A stretch of 64,000 nt of DNA from Viola odorata (lineage: Eukaryota; Streptophyta; Magnoliopsida; Malpighiales; Violaceae), in NCBI GenBank assembly GCA_963691705.1, contig OY829537.1, positions 52,056,304 to 52,120,303 of the forward strand, read 5' to 3'. Positions within the stretch are counted from its first letter, which is position 1. Each line of letters opens with the position of its first letter. Both the position numbers and the translations under genes were made by a program. The notes beneath the pieces were generated by a model. It saw nothing but the letters and a program-made list of their open reading frames with translations. It did not search any database and was not told the DNA's origin. This document shows positions 11,726-22,649 of the stretch, in pieces.

Positions 11726-12214
11726 CTATATTGCGCTTCCACTACCCAAAGCATGGTTCGGAATAGGATTGATGGTCATGTTAGACCCTTCGAAAGAGAT
11801 GCATTCGCTTTTGATCAAGTGATTAACCTTTCCTCTAAGGGCAGAGCAGTTTTCTAGAGTGTGGCCTTGAGCTCCGGCATGGTACGTGCATCTAGCATTA
11901 GGGTTGTACCACTTCAGGTAAGGAGGTCGTATAGGCTGAATCGGGGTTGGTGCAATTTGCCCAGCTGGTACGAGATGCTCGTAAATGTTTTCTAAAGGAA
12001 CAGGAAGAGGTGGTAGCGGCTCCCTGTTCCAATGGGTGTGTTGGTTCTTTAGTGGGATTTGTGGTGGAGGCGATGTGAATGATTGCTGGTTACTAGGTCC
12101 CGGGGAGACAAAGATGACATCTTCCTTCATGATAGGTGTTCTTTTAAGCATTTCTTCTAGTGTGGAAGCAGTGATCCTTCCGGACTTAATTCCTTGTTCA
12201 ACTCTCTCGGCTAC
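11726..12214 (-). pseudogene. gag: Element T gag, C-terminal part with zinc knuckle
   Basis: The minus-strand frame contains YLKWYNPNARCTYHAGAQGH followed by TLENC, a C-x2-H-x5-H-x4-C zinc knuckle in the form typical of Tat/Ogre gag ('YHAGAxGHxxxNC'). It also has the downstream 'NPIPNH' motif common after it. A proline-rich linker precedes the knuckle. About 140 codons remain. The N-terminal side is cut at 12214 by the LTR of element B copy 1. No protease or reverse transcriptase follows, so pol was lost or never present. The knuckle would bind RNA during packaging in an intact element. Confidence 0.75.
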
Positions 12215-12411
12215 TGATAACCATTGACATCACTCTAGCGGCATCTTCACCATCGCACTAGGCGACAAGGCCAGGACACTGTATATACCAAGGGGACAAC
12301 ATGACACTGTTCCTACCGCCCCTAGCCTGGCGATCAGCCCTGGGATGGTCGACATCAACGGGGGGTTCTCACATGACATCTACACGGCGTCCTCCCATCC
12401 CAGGTCATGCA

Positions 12412-12449
12412 TGACGTCACTCTATATGACGTCACCTCGCATGACGTCA
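12412..12449 (+). promoter_or_regulatory. Three TGACGTCA sites at 15-bp spacing, U3 of B copy 1
   Basis: Perfect palindromic TGACGTCA occurs at 12412, 12427 and 12442. This is the core bound by plant bZIP factors of the TGA/C-box type. The same triplet with the same spacing is in copy 2 at 44751. Confidence 0.75.
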
Positions 12450-12519
12450 TTCCCTAGCGTCCGAGCGATATCTACCAGAGATAACGCCTACCCCCTGTCG
12501 GTAAGGTCCTTCCTTTACC

Positions 12520-12527
12520 TATAAATA
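12520..12527 (+). promoter_or_regulatory. TATA box, B copy 1 LTR
   Basis: TATAAATA lies about 70 bp after the last TGACGTCA. It is conserved in copy 2 at 44877-44884. Confidence 0.75.
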
Positions 12528-12730
12528 CCCCCATCAATCCAGATAAGAGGGTAAGCCTAAGAGAGCGTGCTGAACCCCTACCATTTTAACCACTCATACT
12601 AACTTAAGCATCGGAGTGTTTACATCGGAGATGCCCTCCGGCGCTTTGCAGGTAATGAAGACACCGAAATTGTGTTCCCGACCAGTCCGATTGGCCGACC
12701 CTACTCAACAAACCTCGGACTCTTATCAAA

Positions 12731-12748
12731 TGGTGCTTTCATTGAGAG
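12731..12748 (+). other. Primer-binding site, tRNA-Thr type
   Basis: tggtgctttcattgagag is complementary to the 3' end of plant tRNA-Thr(AGU), whose acceptor stem starts GCUUUCA. It lies two bases after the LTR end. Confidence 0.85.
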
Positions 12749-12812
12749 TCTTGGTTAATTAAGTGAGCTTCCTTGATAACCAAGCTCTATTCTCTCTGAG
12801 AGTCTAGCGATC

Positions 12813-14670
12813 ATGGCCTCAGATTCAGAATCTACACCCCCTCATTCTCGCAGTACCCACACGTGCAGGAAACTATTTCCTACGTCTTCGTCTAGTATCT
12901 TCACCACATCGCATGTCACTTCCTCTGCACAGACGGATCTATTCCGCACGTCGTTTCCTCAAATAGGGACACCGTTTTTCCAAACGGGCGCCCCGATTTC
13001 TCAGATGGTCGAAACTAGCCATCCCACTCCCTCTCCTACAGGTTCCAGAATAGATGGTGCTAGCAATCCTTTAGCAAGCTCAATCTTATCCCTTCGTTCC
13101 CAGCTAGATTACTTGACTGAGCTAGCAGCAGGGTTTATTTCCAGTGCCCCAGGATCGGGTGTTCCTTCTCAGTTTGTCTTCACCCCATCTATCGTCACCG
13201 AACGACCAGTATCGTCTCGGCGGCAGGTGAGCGTTCCTCTAACTTCACCTGCCATGAGTACGCCATTCAGCTTTGTACAACTCGCCGAGGGACAGGTAGA
13301 GCCTTACATACCGCGAGCGCCGCGAGTCCCCGTCTCCCAAGTAGAACGACAGCAAGGTGACTATAGGGAGCGTTGGGACGGTAGGAGAGAGGGGGCCGAT
13401 AGAGAGGTCTCCCTGGAGCGGAGCGAAAGATCGAACAGTAGAAGACATCGAACCCGTTCACCCAGGAGTCGCAGTTGATCCCCTAGGCAACAACATACCC
13501 CGTAGCCTCGAGGGCACAGATGACACTTGGAAATTTCTCCGCCTCGTCATGACCGTGAGATTCTAGATGACACTTCAGGCCATCCTTTCAGCCACCATAT
13601 AAGACGCCACAGGGTCAGCCAATATGTCAAGCTCCCCACAGAGTCGTACGACGACACTAAAGATCCCATCTCTCACCTCAATAAGGTGAAAGATTTCGTG
13701 CAATTCCAGACGCACAATGACGCGGCGTTGTGTCAGATATTCGTTATGACATTGTCGGGGGTAGCCCGCCTCTGGTTTGAAGGACTCCCCGCCCGGTCGA
13801 TCGATAATTTCTTACAATTAGAGGCTAAGTTTAAGAGTTGCTTTAGCACAGCTATCCCCATCTGGAAGTCTGCCGTAGCCTTGTTTGATATACGCAGGAA
13901 ACCAGAAGAATCCTTAAAAGGCTATCTCGGTCATTTCGACATGGAAATGTCGCTAACACCAGGTATTACTATTGATTTTGCCATAGAAGCCTTGAAGTGA
14001 AACTGTGACTACGGGAAGTTGAGGGACACGTTAATGGTGGACCCCCCGGCAACCTTAGATGCGTTAAGGCTGAAGGCTCACAACTACGCAAGAATGGAAG
14101 AGGAGGAATACAGAGACAATGCGAAACATGCCTCAGAGTGTGCCCCCCGTCCCCGCCACTCAGGCCGGTATGACCCCCGACACCCGCCTGGGCGACGAAT
14201 ACGCCCAGCGGAAAGATTACATCCCCAAGGCGTCAAATCGACAGAAAGGTAACTTTTCTAGAGGAAGAACCGGTGGCTCGAACGCTCAACGACAAGCGAA
14301 CCCACCTAAGGGTCGAATCTACGACCCCGATCTTCCTTCACTCATACTCCCACAGGCGAAGATCTTAGCAATTATTCAGCAGCGGAACCTGCCAATCCGC
14401 TATCCAGCCCCTGTAAAACAGGAGTGATAATGGGAGGAAGAGAAAACGTTTTCTGCAAATTCCATAAAGCTAGAGGGCACTCCACTGGCGTATGTAGAGA
14501 ATTGAAACTAGCTATAGAGCGTTTGTTGGAAGAGGGTTACCTCGGAGAATTCGCCACCAGAGTAAGAGAAGAAGCCAGAGGTAACCCACGCGCGGGGCGT
14601 CAGACGACCGACAACTGCCTTCTCCTCCCCCGGGAAGCAGTGAGACTTCTAGTGGATGGGGGAAAGAAGC
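12813..14670 (+). pseudogene. gag: B copy 1 gag
   Basis: The start is ATG at 12813 (MASDSEST), homologous to 45175 in copy 2. An N-terminal serine/proline-rich region and an RS-rich stretch (near 13430-13475) precede the retrotransposon gag domain (about 13570-14110: 'DPISHLNKVKDFVQFQTH', 'GVARLWFEGLPARSIDNF'). A zinc knuckle CKFHKARGHSTGVC follows at about 14454. The frame is broken: a stop at 13476, a frame change before 13527, a TGA at 13998 where copy 2 has CGG, and further shifts near 14119 and 14424. Gag would form the particle that packages element RNA. This copy is dead. Confidence 0.85.
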
Positions 14671-14815
14671 GTTAACAATTCATTACGAGGACATCCTCAT
14701 TATCAACGTCATTTTCGGTGGCACATCATCTCTCGACGAGCTCACCCAAGCGACACCCCCCGCAGGAGAGAAGCGAAAACGAGAAAGCCAATCCGCAAAA
14801 AAAGAAGCAATAAAC

Positions 14816-15346
14816 GTGCTGGACAGGATGGTGTTATCCTTCTCAGAAGAAGATGAGAAGGGTGTCGTGTTCCCTCACAACGACGCGTTGGTAGTCACGC
14901 CTGTCATCGGAAACCTTCGAACCCTCATTGACAACGGCAGCGTGATAAATCTATTTTTGTTGGAAGCATATAACCTCATGAAGCGCCCCGCCGGTGAATT
15001 GGCGCCCTACAAGAAGCCAATCATTGGAGTGGACGGTGTCCCTATACATGTAACTGGAGTCACAGTGCTGCCCGTATACTTTAGAGAAGATACGTCCAAG
15101 CGATCAGAAGAGTTATTGTTCTTAGTCGTAGATCTCATTCTACCGTATAATGTCATTCTAGGGCGGCCATTTCTCAATCGCTTCGGGGCAGCGATATCTC
15201 AAAAACACCTCAGGATAAAATATCCCTCTTGGGAAGGAGTGGTGTCAATCAAGGGCGACCAAAAGCTAGCCGCCGAGTGCTACTTGCTCATGACTCAGAA
15301 AAGTTGTGACCAGTACGTGTGTGTGGCAGCAGATCCCTACGAGTAA
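14816..15346 (+). pseudogene. pol: B copy 1 aspartic protease
   Basis: Contains TLIDNGSVINLFLLEAYNLM, the DNG-type active site of plant Tat proteases, and PYNVILGRPFLNRFG, the ILGRP hydrophobic-Gly signature. It would cleave Gag-Pol. The frame stops at 15344 (TAA where copy 2 reads CAA), 12 bases before the insertion site of element A. The matching continuation resumes at 20826 on the far side of A. Confidence 0.85.
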
Positions 15347-15357
15347 AGGGATGAAAG

Positions 15358-15362
15358 GCGCA
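15358..15362 (+). other. TSD of element A, left
   Basis: GCGCA at 15358-15362, repeated at 20821-20825. Joining the flanks gives the uninterrupted order seen in copy 2 near 47780. Confidence 0.95.
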
Positions 15363-16856
15363 TGATCGCGCGTCGAACACGTCAAATATAAGAGTGAAAT
15401 AAGTATGGAAATGGGGGTATAAATACAACTTATCACTGTCTACAAGGGTTTGTAGATTGTGGTAAGAGGGTCGGTCCACAGAGACTTCTAGGGAATTGTA
15501 GTTCTTGATTGACTTCCTCGTCACTGAATTTGGTTGGTTGAATCTGAAAATAAAGACAAAAATAGAAAGAAATAAAATAGCTCAAAACAGTATTGGCCAA
15601 AGGCTTGGCCAAGACAGGGGTCAAGATTATAAGATATCAAATAAAAGGGAATTCCTGGTAAGGGCGATATGAGAGCTTTTGTTCTTATGCTTCGATCATT
15701 GACTCAAGGATGTTCATCTCTTCGTTCATAGTACTGCTATAGAGTGGAGGTACTCCCGTTCACTCCTGTCTTCCCTCCTCTTCAAATTACCTAGCGGGTG
15801 CTCCCTTTCCTGATAATCCTAGCCAAGGGACACCTTACTGGTTAAAGGGTTTATCCGTTTGACTGCTGTCTTGAATGGCTATTCGCTTCCTCAATGGTAC
15901 AGGGGAAGACAGTACCTAGGCCAAATTGTCTCCCTGTGGAAACCCTAGGTTGTCAATCTGGTCTTGACCTAGATCACTTATTTCTTCTAGTCTGGCACTA
16001 GTCACCTACTTCGCCTAGCCGACGGGTACTCCCTTTCCTTCTAGGTTGGTTGCAACTCTTCTCTACTAGGGTACAAGAATGGCCAACTCTTGTCTCTAGT
16101 GAGTAAGCGACTAAATAAGCATGGCTTGATCTCACGAATGCATAAGAACTAAGCTCATCAACCCTTACCAAGAATGGGTGTTTAGCTACTCATACTCATG
16201 GATAGAAAATAAGAATACTTGATTGCATAAATAAATTAAATCCGAGATTCAAAGAATTAAATTCAGAGCAATAGTATAAAAGTGGCGGAAGAGAGGAGAA
16301 GAGAGAGAAGAGAGAGGAGAACGAGTTCAGCTATAAGTAAGCTAAAACTCCTCTGTCCTTCCCCAACTCAATCTCCTAAATAATCTCCTAAATAGTCTCC
16401 TAAATAATCTCCTAAATAATCTCCTAAATAAATTATCCTGATTTGTTTTGAATAAAAATAGGAATTTAAAATATACAAAGATGGAAGGAGATCCTTAATA
16501 GGATTCTTAAATAAATATCTTCTTGATCCTTCTCTTTCTTGCTGGACAGCTGTGATTTGCCAGCTCGCAAGGCCCAACGCCACTGCTCATGATTCCTCTC
16601 TCGCGAATCAGTCTTGGCCAGAGTCTTGGCCAAGACGATCTGGTGGTGCGACACGTTGAATGCGAAAGAGTATTGGCCAAGCGCTAGGCCAAGACTCGGG
16701 AAAACAACTTCAGCGCTCCACAAGTCATATTCTTCTATAAATTACCTCCAGACCAGAACTGCTAAGATATGGGAAATACAAGGATAAATCAGTAGGTTTA
16801 CTGCCCAAATAACAAGTAAATGGATAGTAAAAACATGATGAAATGCAATGTAATCA
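15363..16856 (-). mobile_element. Element A 3' LTR
   Basis: TGAT...ATCA termini. It includes about five tandem copies of a 'ctcctaaataat' unit at 16369-16430, against four in the other LTR, and paired TTGGCC motifs at 15593-15615, 16613-16640 and 16670-16694. It lacks a stretch of about 40 bp near 16110 that the other LTR has. Confidence 0.93.
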
Positions 16857-16871
16857 AATTCCCCACACTTA
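16857..16871 (-). other. Element A polypurine tract
   Basis: On the minus strand AAGTGTGGGGAATT lies immediately before the LTR start TGATTACATT. This is the plus-strand primer of reverse transcription. Confidence 0.85.
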
Positions 16872-18362
16872 AACTATGCTTGCCCCCAAGCATACAGACT
16901 CAAAGACTCAAAAATAAAAATAAAAACACAACAAAACAGAACAGACACCATGACCCCCAGAGTTCTCCTTTCGGCTATTCACCTCACCACTGAATTCACC
17001 AAGACACTTCCCTAAGCGACCCAATGCTAGACTAACAAGGACAAATCAATACCCTAAACAAACCTCATCCAAATGGTATCAAGACATCCTGCAAGAATTG
17101 AATTTATAATGTATAGGGGTCTAAACTCACCGAGTGCTATTCTATCCAATGGTGCCTAAAGACTAGTGCCATTTAAATCACTTTGAGAGATATTTCTTTT
17201 TTCTATGTCCTTGTATTTTTACAGACATATCTCATCATTTTTTTTCATGCCTTTTGTATTTTTACAGGCATCGCGCATAGACAGAGCTTGTTCTTTTTGG
17301 GCACCCAGAACTTCCACCTTTGCTATGTCTGCCCTATGACGTTCCAGCAGCTTTTTATGTCTCACACTCAAACGGATAGAACAAAGCACACTCAAATCAT
17401 ACGCAACAAGCCTTGTCACCCTAATGTTGGCTAAGGTTTTAGCTAGACATCCTTTAGACCATGTGGATAGTGTTTGTTTGGGTGACATTAGATAATATGC
17501 CCCTTAGGCATTGATCAAGTTACGCTCGTTCACTTCCCTGTTACTAAAGCATTGTTTCGCCTAAACAAGTGTCTACATGCAATTTCAGTGGTACATTAAA
17601 CAACCTATGTTGAAATCTGGGTTTCCTGGTGTGCACTCAACAAGACAGGCTCAAACATACATAAAAAAAAAGAATAAAAAATCATGCAAACAACAGACTC
17701 AAAAGAAAAAAGAAAACGCAAAAAACTGACTTAAAAAGATCAAAAAATCAATCAATATTCACAACAAACACAAAACAGAAATTAAAACAGAAATTAAAAC
17801 ACCCTCCCCACACTTAAAAGACACGATGTCCTCATTGTGTGGAGAGACAAATAAAAGATAGAATAAAAATAAAAAGGTAAGAGAGAAATGACCTGGGGGC
17901 AAAAGTTGGTCAAGCTGCTGGAGCGGGAGGGTCTTGGCCTCATGTTTGGCCTAGATCCGCAACTAGAGGGACTGCTTGGCTGGTTTTGGAAAAATGTCTT
18001 GGCCAAGGGCTTGGCCAAGACAACCACCGAAGCTGAATTTTTCCTCTGATTTGAATGCCTTCCTAGTGCTGCAACAGCCCTGGAAACAAAAGTAAAGAAG
18101 GATAAACGGATCAACGAAAAACAGAAAAAAGAAAGATGGAAATAGATGAAATAAAAAACATGGGTTACCTCCCATGAAGCGCCCTTATTTGTTGTCTTGG
18201 GCTCGACATTGCCATGAATTTCTTATCAAGAAACTTTTCCAAATCCCCTCCATGCGCTAAACTTGTCAGGATCTTTGGGTGGCATTCCTTGGACAGCCCC
18301 TAAAGGTATAAATTTGAATGGGTCGGGAGGCCGTCCCAGCTCATAATTCTGTTGTCCTTGCA
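16872..18362 (-). mobile_element. Element A internal non-coding part
   Basis: I see no gene. A second 'AAGTGTGGGGAGGG' tract occurs on the minus strand near 17808-17822, next to 'acaatgaggacatcgtg', a phrase common near the 3' end of Athila-like and LARD elements. TTGGCC pairs occur at 17930-17955 and 17995-18020. The block at 18160-18185 ('cctcccatgaagcgccc') recurs at 11310. Confidence 0.6.
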
Positions 18363-19226
18363 TCACAAACGGTGAGTTTTGGCTACTATGAAAGTAGCAA
18401 GCAGCTGGAGAAGATTATTAGTCCACCACTCCATGGTTTTGGGGGGGCTAGCTGGCAGAGATGAATCTTGGCCTACGACTTGGCCAAGCTCGAGGCCAAG
18501 ACTGTTTTCAAGTTCAATTTTTGGTACCTGCACACTTGAAGGTAGAGGGTTAGGATTAACTTTGGGAAATTCGTTGCTGTTAAAAATATCAAAATTTGGC
18601 TCAAAAATAGGAATAGAAACAGTGTCCACGAATTCTCCTTCCTTCAACTTTTCACATGGGATTTCTCTGCTAGGAGCATGATCAAAAGAGTTAGTTCCAT
18701 TTAATTCAAAATCCTCATTAGCAGCGTGCCCATTGACATCCACAAACCTAGGAGGGAAAGGCGGGGGGATCTCTATCACTTCCTCTAGTTCTTTAACTTT
18801 TTCAATAGGTTTGGCCACAGGTTTGGCCAAGACTGGTTCTGTTTGGATTTCCTCATCGTCTAACTGCTTCTGTGCTATCAGAGTGATCTATTTTTGCATC
18901 TCCATTAGGTTTGTCAGGCTCACCATCATGAACTTTAGGAGAGTCTCCTCTTTAGGAACACTAGTGGGCAACATTGGTTGAGGTGCAGGTGGAAGTTGTG
19001 GCATGGGGACCTGATTTGGAGGGGGTATTGGCACAAAATGCTGGAAGTTTATGGGGTATTGTTGTTGTTGGTAATGTTGTGGCGGATCTTGTTGGACAAA
19101 GGGGTGGAAATTTTGCTGTCCCTGGTTGTACCTTGCAGAGAGGTCATGAACCATGTTAGATAATTCAGATAATTTATGTTCAACATTAAATGTATTCGAA
19201 TTATGAGGGATAGAATTATGGAACAT
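18363..19226 (-). pseudogene. Element A gag-like remnant
   Basis: Two open segments (19226 to 18888 and 18830 to 18363) lie in one frame, separated by a single in-frame TAG at about 18888 and short intervening codons. The first part is glutamine/proline-rich (QQDPPQHYQQQQYPINFQHF), as in the C-terminal linker of Athila gag. The second is acidic and contains LAKPVAKPIEK, where the paired TTGGCC DNA motif is translated. No zinc knuckle or protease is visible. It is probably a gag remnant, and its function is unknown. Confidence 0.5.
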
Positions 19227-19330
19227 GATTTCCTGCTTAGCCTACAGTTTGGCCAAGCTCTCGGCCAATATTGCAAAAAAAATAAAAAAATAAAAAATAA
19301 AAAAACAGAACTACAAAACACCGTTAGAAG

Positions 19331-19348
19331 TCCCCAGCAACGGAGCTA
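19331..19348 (-). other. Element A primer-binding site, tRNA-Asp type
   Basis: The minus-strand 18 bases match the tRNA-Asp complement at 15 of 18 positions by my alignment. It lies five bases inside the 5' LTR end. Confidence 0.85.
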
Positions 19349-19353
19349 AAATT

Positions 19354-20820
19354 TGATCGCGCGTCGAACACGTCAAATATAAGAGTGAAATAAGTATGGA
19401 AATGGGGGTAGAAATACAACTTATCACTGTCTACCAGGGTTTGTAGATTGTGGTAAGAGGGTCGGTCCATAGAGACTTCTAGGGAATTGTAGTTCTTGAT
19501 TGACTTCCTCGTCACTGAATTTGGTTGGTTGAATCTGAAAATAAAGACAAAAACAGAAAGAAATAAAATAGCCCAAAACAGTATTGGCCAAAGGCTTGGC
19601 CAAGACAGGGGTCAAGATTATAAGATATCAAATAAAAGGGAATTCCTGGTAACGGCGATATGAGAGCTTTTGTTCTTATGCTTCGATCATTGACTCAAGG
19701 ATGTGCATCTCTTCGTTCATAGTACTGCTATAGAGTGGAGGTACTCCTGTTCACTCCTGTCTTCCCTCCTCTTCAAATTACCTGGCGGGTGCTCCCTTTC
19801 CTGATAATCCTAGCCAAGGGACACCTTGCTGGTTAAAGGGTTTATCCGTTTGACTGCTGTCTTGAATAGTTGTTCGCTTCCTCAATGGTACAGGGGAAGA
19901 CAGTACCTAGGACAAGTTGTCTCCCTGTGGAAACCCTAGGTTGTCAATCTGGTCTTGACCTAGATCACTTATTTCTTCTAGTCTGGCGCGGCACTAGTCA
20001 CCTACTTCGCCTAGCCGACGGGTACTCCCTTTCCTTCTACGCTGGTTGCAACTCTTCTCTACTAGGGTACAAGAATGGCCAACTCTTGTCTCTAGAGAGT
20101 AAGCGACTAAATAAGCTTAAGAAATAAATGAATACGAATAAAGAGATTATTAAGCATGGTTTGATCTCACGAATGCATAAGAACTAAGCTCATCAACCCT
20201 TACCAAGAATGGGTGTTTAGCTACTCATACTCATGGATAGAAAATAAGAATACTTGATTGGCGGAAGAGAGGAGAAGAGAGAGAAGAGAGAGAAGAACGA
20301 GTTCAGCTATAAGTAAGCCAAAACTCCTCTGTCCTTCCCCAACTCAATCTCCTAAATAATCTCCTAAATAATCTCCTAAATAATCTCCTAAATAAATTAT
20401 CCTGATTTGTTTTGAATAAAAATAGGAATTTAAAATATACAAAGATGGAAGGAGATCCTTAATAGGATTCTTAAATAAATATCTTCTTGATCCTTCTCTT
20501 TCTTGCTGGACAGCTGTGATTTGCCAGCTCGCAAGGCCCAACGCCGCTGCTCATGATTCCTCTCTCGCGAATCAGTCTTGGCCGGAGTCTTGGCCAAGAC
20601 GATTTGGTGGTGCGACACGTTGAATGCGAAGGAGTATTGGCCAAGCGCTAGGCAAAGACTCGGGAAAACAGCTTCAGCGCTCCACAAGTCATATTCTTCT
20701 ATAAATTGCCTCCATACCAGAACTGCTAAGATATGGGAAATACAAGGATAAATCAGTAGGTTTACTGCCCAAATAACAAGTAAATGGATAGTAAAAACAT
20801 GATGAAATGCAATGTAATCA
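19354..20820 (-). mobile_element. Element A 5' LTR
   Basis: Near-identical to 15363-16856 apart from scattered substitutions and indels. It lacks about 60 bp near 20262 that the 3' LTR retains. Paired TTGGCC motifs are at 19584-19607, 20575-20602 and 20634-20660. Confidence 0.93.
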
Positions 20821-20825
20821 GCGCA
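20821..20825 (+). other. TSD of element A, right
   Basis: GCGCA, the partner of 15358-15362. Confidence 0.95.
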
Positions 20826-21769
20826 CTCAACCAGTAGACACGATGGTGCCCGTCCCCGTCAACGACAATAGTGAGGCAAGTTTCTTGGTCAGTGAAAAGC
20901 TAACCCCGAAGGAGAGTGCACAACTAGCCCGACTGCTGAACAAGTGCAAAGGGGATTTCGCCTGGAAACCAGCGGACATGCCTGGTGTGTCCAGGGAGGT
21001 AGCAAAACCTCGACTTAACGTCAATCCGCGTTTCGTGCCAGTTCAACAGAGGCGGAGAGCGTTCTCCGCGGAGAAGGCAGTGGCTATTGACAAGGAGGTA
21101 ACGAAACTCCTGGAAGCGGGATTCATTCGAGAGGTTCAATACCCCACCTGGCTGGCCAATCCCGTCCTAGTCCCGAAGCCCAATGGAGACTGGCGCATGT
21201 GCATTGATTTCACTGACTTAAACGACGTCTGCCCCAAGGACTGTTATCCGCTTCCCAGGATTGATCAGTTAGTCGATCAAACTGCTGGATACGCATATTT
21301 GAGTTCCTTGGATGCCAACTCCGGATACCATCAGATCCCCATGGCCAAAGAAGACGAAGAGAAAATGACATTCATAACCCCAAAGGCTACCTATTGTTAC
21401 ACAGCGATGCCGTTTGGCTTGAAGAATGCTGGGGCAACTTTTCATCGCATGGCGAACAAAGTGTTTGAGAGGCAAATCAGAAAAAATGTAGAAGCCTACG
21501 TAGATGACTTACTGGTCAAGAGCCGAAGCTTTAGTGACCATTTGGTAGACCTACAAGAGGTGTTTGACACATTAAGGATATACAAAATGAAACTGAACCC
21601 TCGTAAATGCGTATTCGCATTTCAGACGGGAAAATTTTTGGGGTACGTGGTAAGCCAGAAGGGCATCCAGCCGAACCCGTCAAAGATTAAGGCCATCCAT
21701 GACATGGCATCGCCGCGAACCATCCAAGAGGTCCAAAGGTTGACAGGACGCGTCATTGCTTTAGGGTAA
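20826..21769 (+). pseudogene. pol: B copy 1 reverse transcriptase
   Basis: Reads FAWKPADMPGVSREVA, then PKPNGDWRMCIDFTDLND, SLDANSGYHQIPMA, AMPFGLKNAGATFHRM and the catalytic box AYVDDLLVKS (YVDD near 21497-21508), followed by LGYVVSQKGIQPNPSK. These are the ordered RT domains of Ty3/gypsy elements. It would copy element RNA into DNA. The RT itself is open over about 310 codons. The frame ends at 21767, where copy 2 continues into RNase H, so the polyprotein is broken. The first codons of the open frame upstream of 20826 come from element A and are not part of pol. Confidence 0.93.
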
Positions 21770-22265
21770 TTTATCTCTAAACAAGGCGAGAAATGCCTAC
21801 CATTCTTCAAGGTCATACGTAGAAAGGCTCCTTTTGGATGGACGCAAGAATGCGAAGAAGCGTTCATAGGCTTGAAAACCTATTTGTCGTCCGACTTGGT
21901 GCTAACATGATCAGAACCGGGCGACACCCTATTCCTATATCTCGGCGTTGCAGATGAAGTAGTCAGTGCTGTCCTAGTACGGGAGGACAATCATGCCCAC
22001 CGCCCCGTCTTCTTTGTCAGTCATGTGTTAAAAGATGCGGAGGTGCGGTACACCCACATTGAGAAGGTGGCATTCGCCCTGATACAGTCCACACGAAAGA
22101 TGGACAGGTATTTCCAGGCCCACCCAGTTATTGTGCTCACAGATCAGCCCTTGAAGAGAATTTTCAGGAAACCAGAGTCCTCTGGGAGAATGTTGATTTA
22201 GGCAATCGAGCTTGAGCAGTACGGATTACAATACAAGGCTCGACCATCTGTAAAAGCCTAGGTCC
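21770..22265 (+). pseudogene. pol: B copy 1 RNase H
   Basis: Homologous to the open frame from 48723 in copy 2 (ISKQGEKCLPFFKVIRK, 'FLYLGVSDEVVSVILVRE', 'TRKMDRYFQAHPVTVLTD'). This is the gypsy-type RNase H that degrades RNA in the hybrid. In copy 1 it is broken by TGA at 21908 (CGA in copy 2), TAG at 22199 (TGG) and TAG at 22259 (CAG). Confidence 0.85.
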
Positions 22266-22306
22266 TGGCGGATTTCATCGCCGAGTGCACCTTTACTAGG
22301 GACCCT

Positions 22307-22640
22307 GTGGTGGAGCCGCTTGAAGAGGAAGAGAATAGCACAAAGCCCCCACCCTTGGAGGCCTACGCGGACTCATGGGTTATCTACGTGGATGGCGCTA
22401 AAAATCAAGAACTGGCAGGAGCCGGTATTTACATGATCGGGCCGCACGATGTACAAGCGCGACATGCCATCAGAATCTTACAACCATTATCTAATAACGC
22501 AGCAGAGTATGAAGCGTTATTAGCCGGGCTCAGAATAGGAAGAAACCTCTTCACCAAAGCCGAGTGTGACGCGGTAATAGACCAAGTTAGTAGCAGGAGC
22601 CCCACGATTGGAAATACGAGGTGACTCCAAGCTAGTAATA
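22307..22640 (+). pseudogene. pol: B copy 1 archaeal-type RNase H (second RNase H)
   Basis: Reads WVIYVDGAKNQELAGAGIYM, then LQPLSNNAAEYEALLAGLRI, the D-G and AEYEAL catalytic signatures of archaeal-type RNase H. A second RNase H between the first one and integrase is a hallmark of the Tat lineage. The last catalytic region (GDSKLVID) is reached only after a frame change near 22615, and TAA at 22644 replaces CAA. It is inactive here. Confidence 0.85.
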
Positions 22641-22649
22641 GACTAAGTC

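Larger units (their letters stand above)
12215..12728 (+). mobile_element. B copy 1 5' LTR
   Basis: It starts TGATAACCATTG and ends CTTATCA (TGAT...ATCA termini) and aligns with 44555-45090 of copy 2. It is 514 bp long and includes three TGACGTCA sites and a TATA box. Confidence 0.88.
15363..20820 (-). mobile_element. Non-autonomous Athila-like element A
   Basis: A complete 5,458-bp element on the minus strand inserted in B copy 1 pol. It has two LTRs (1,494 and 1,467 bp), a tRNA-Asp-type primer site, a GTGTGGGG purine tract and a 2.5-kb internal region without protease, reverse transcriptase or integrase. It must have been mobilised by enzymes supplied in trans. LTR pairs differ by a few percent plus two sizeable indels, so the insertion is fairly young. 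Confidence 0.95.
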
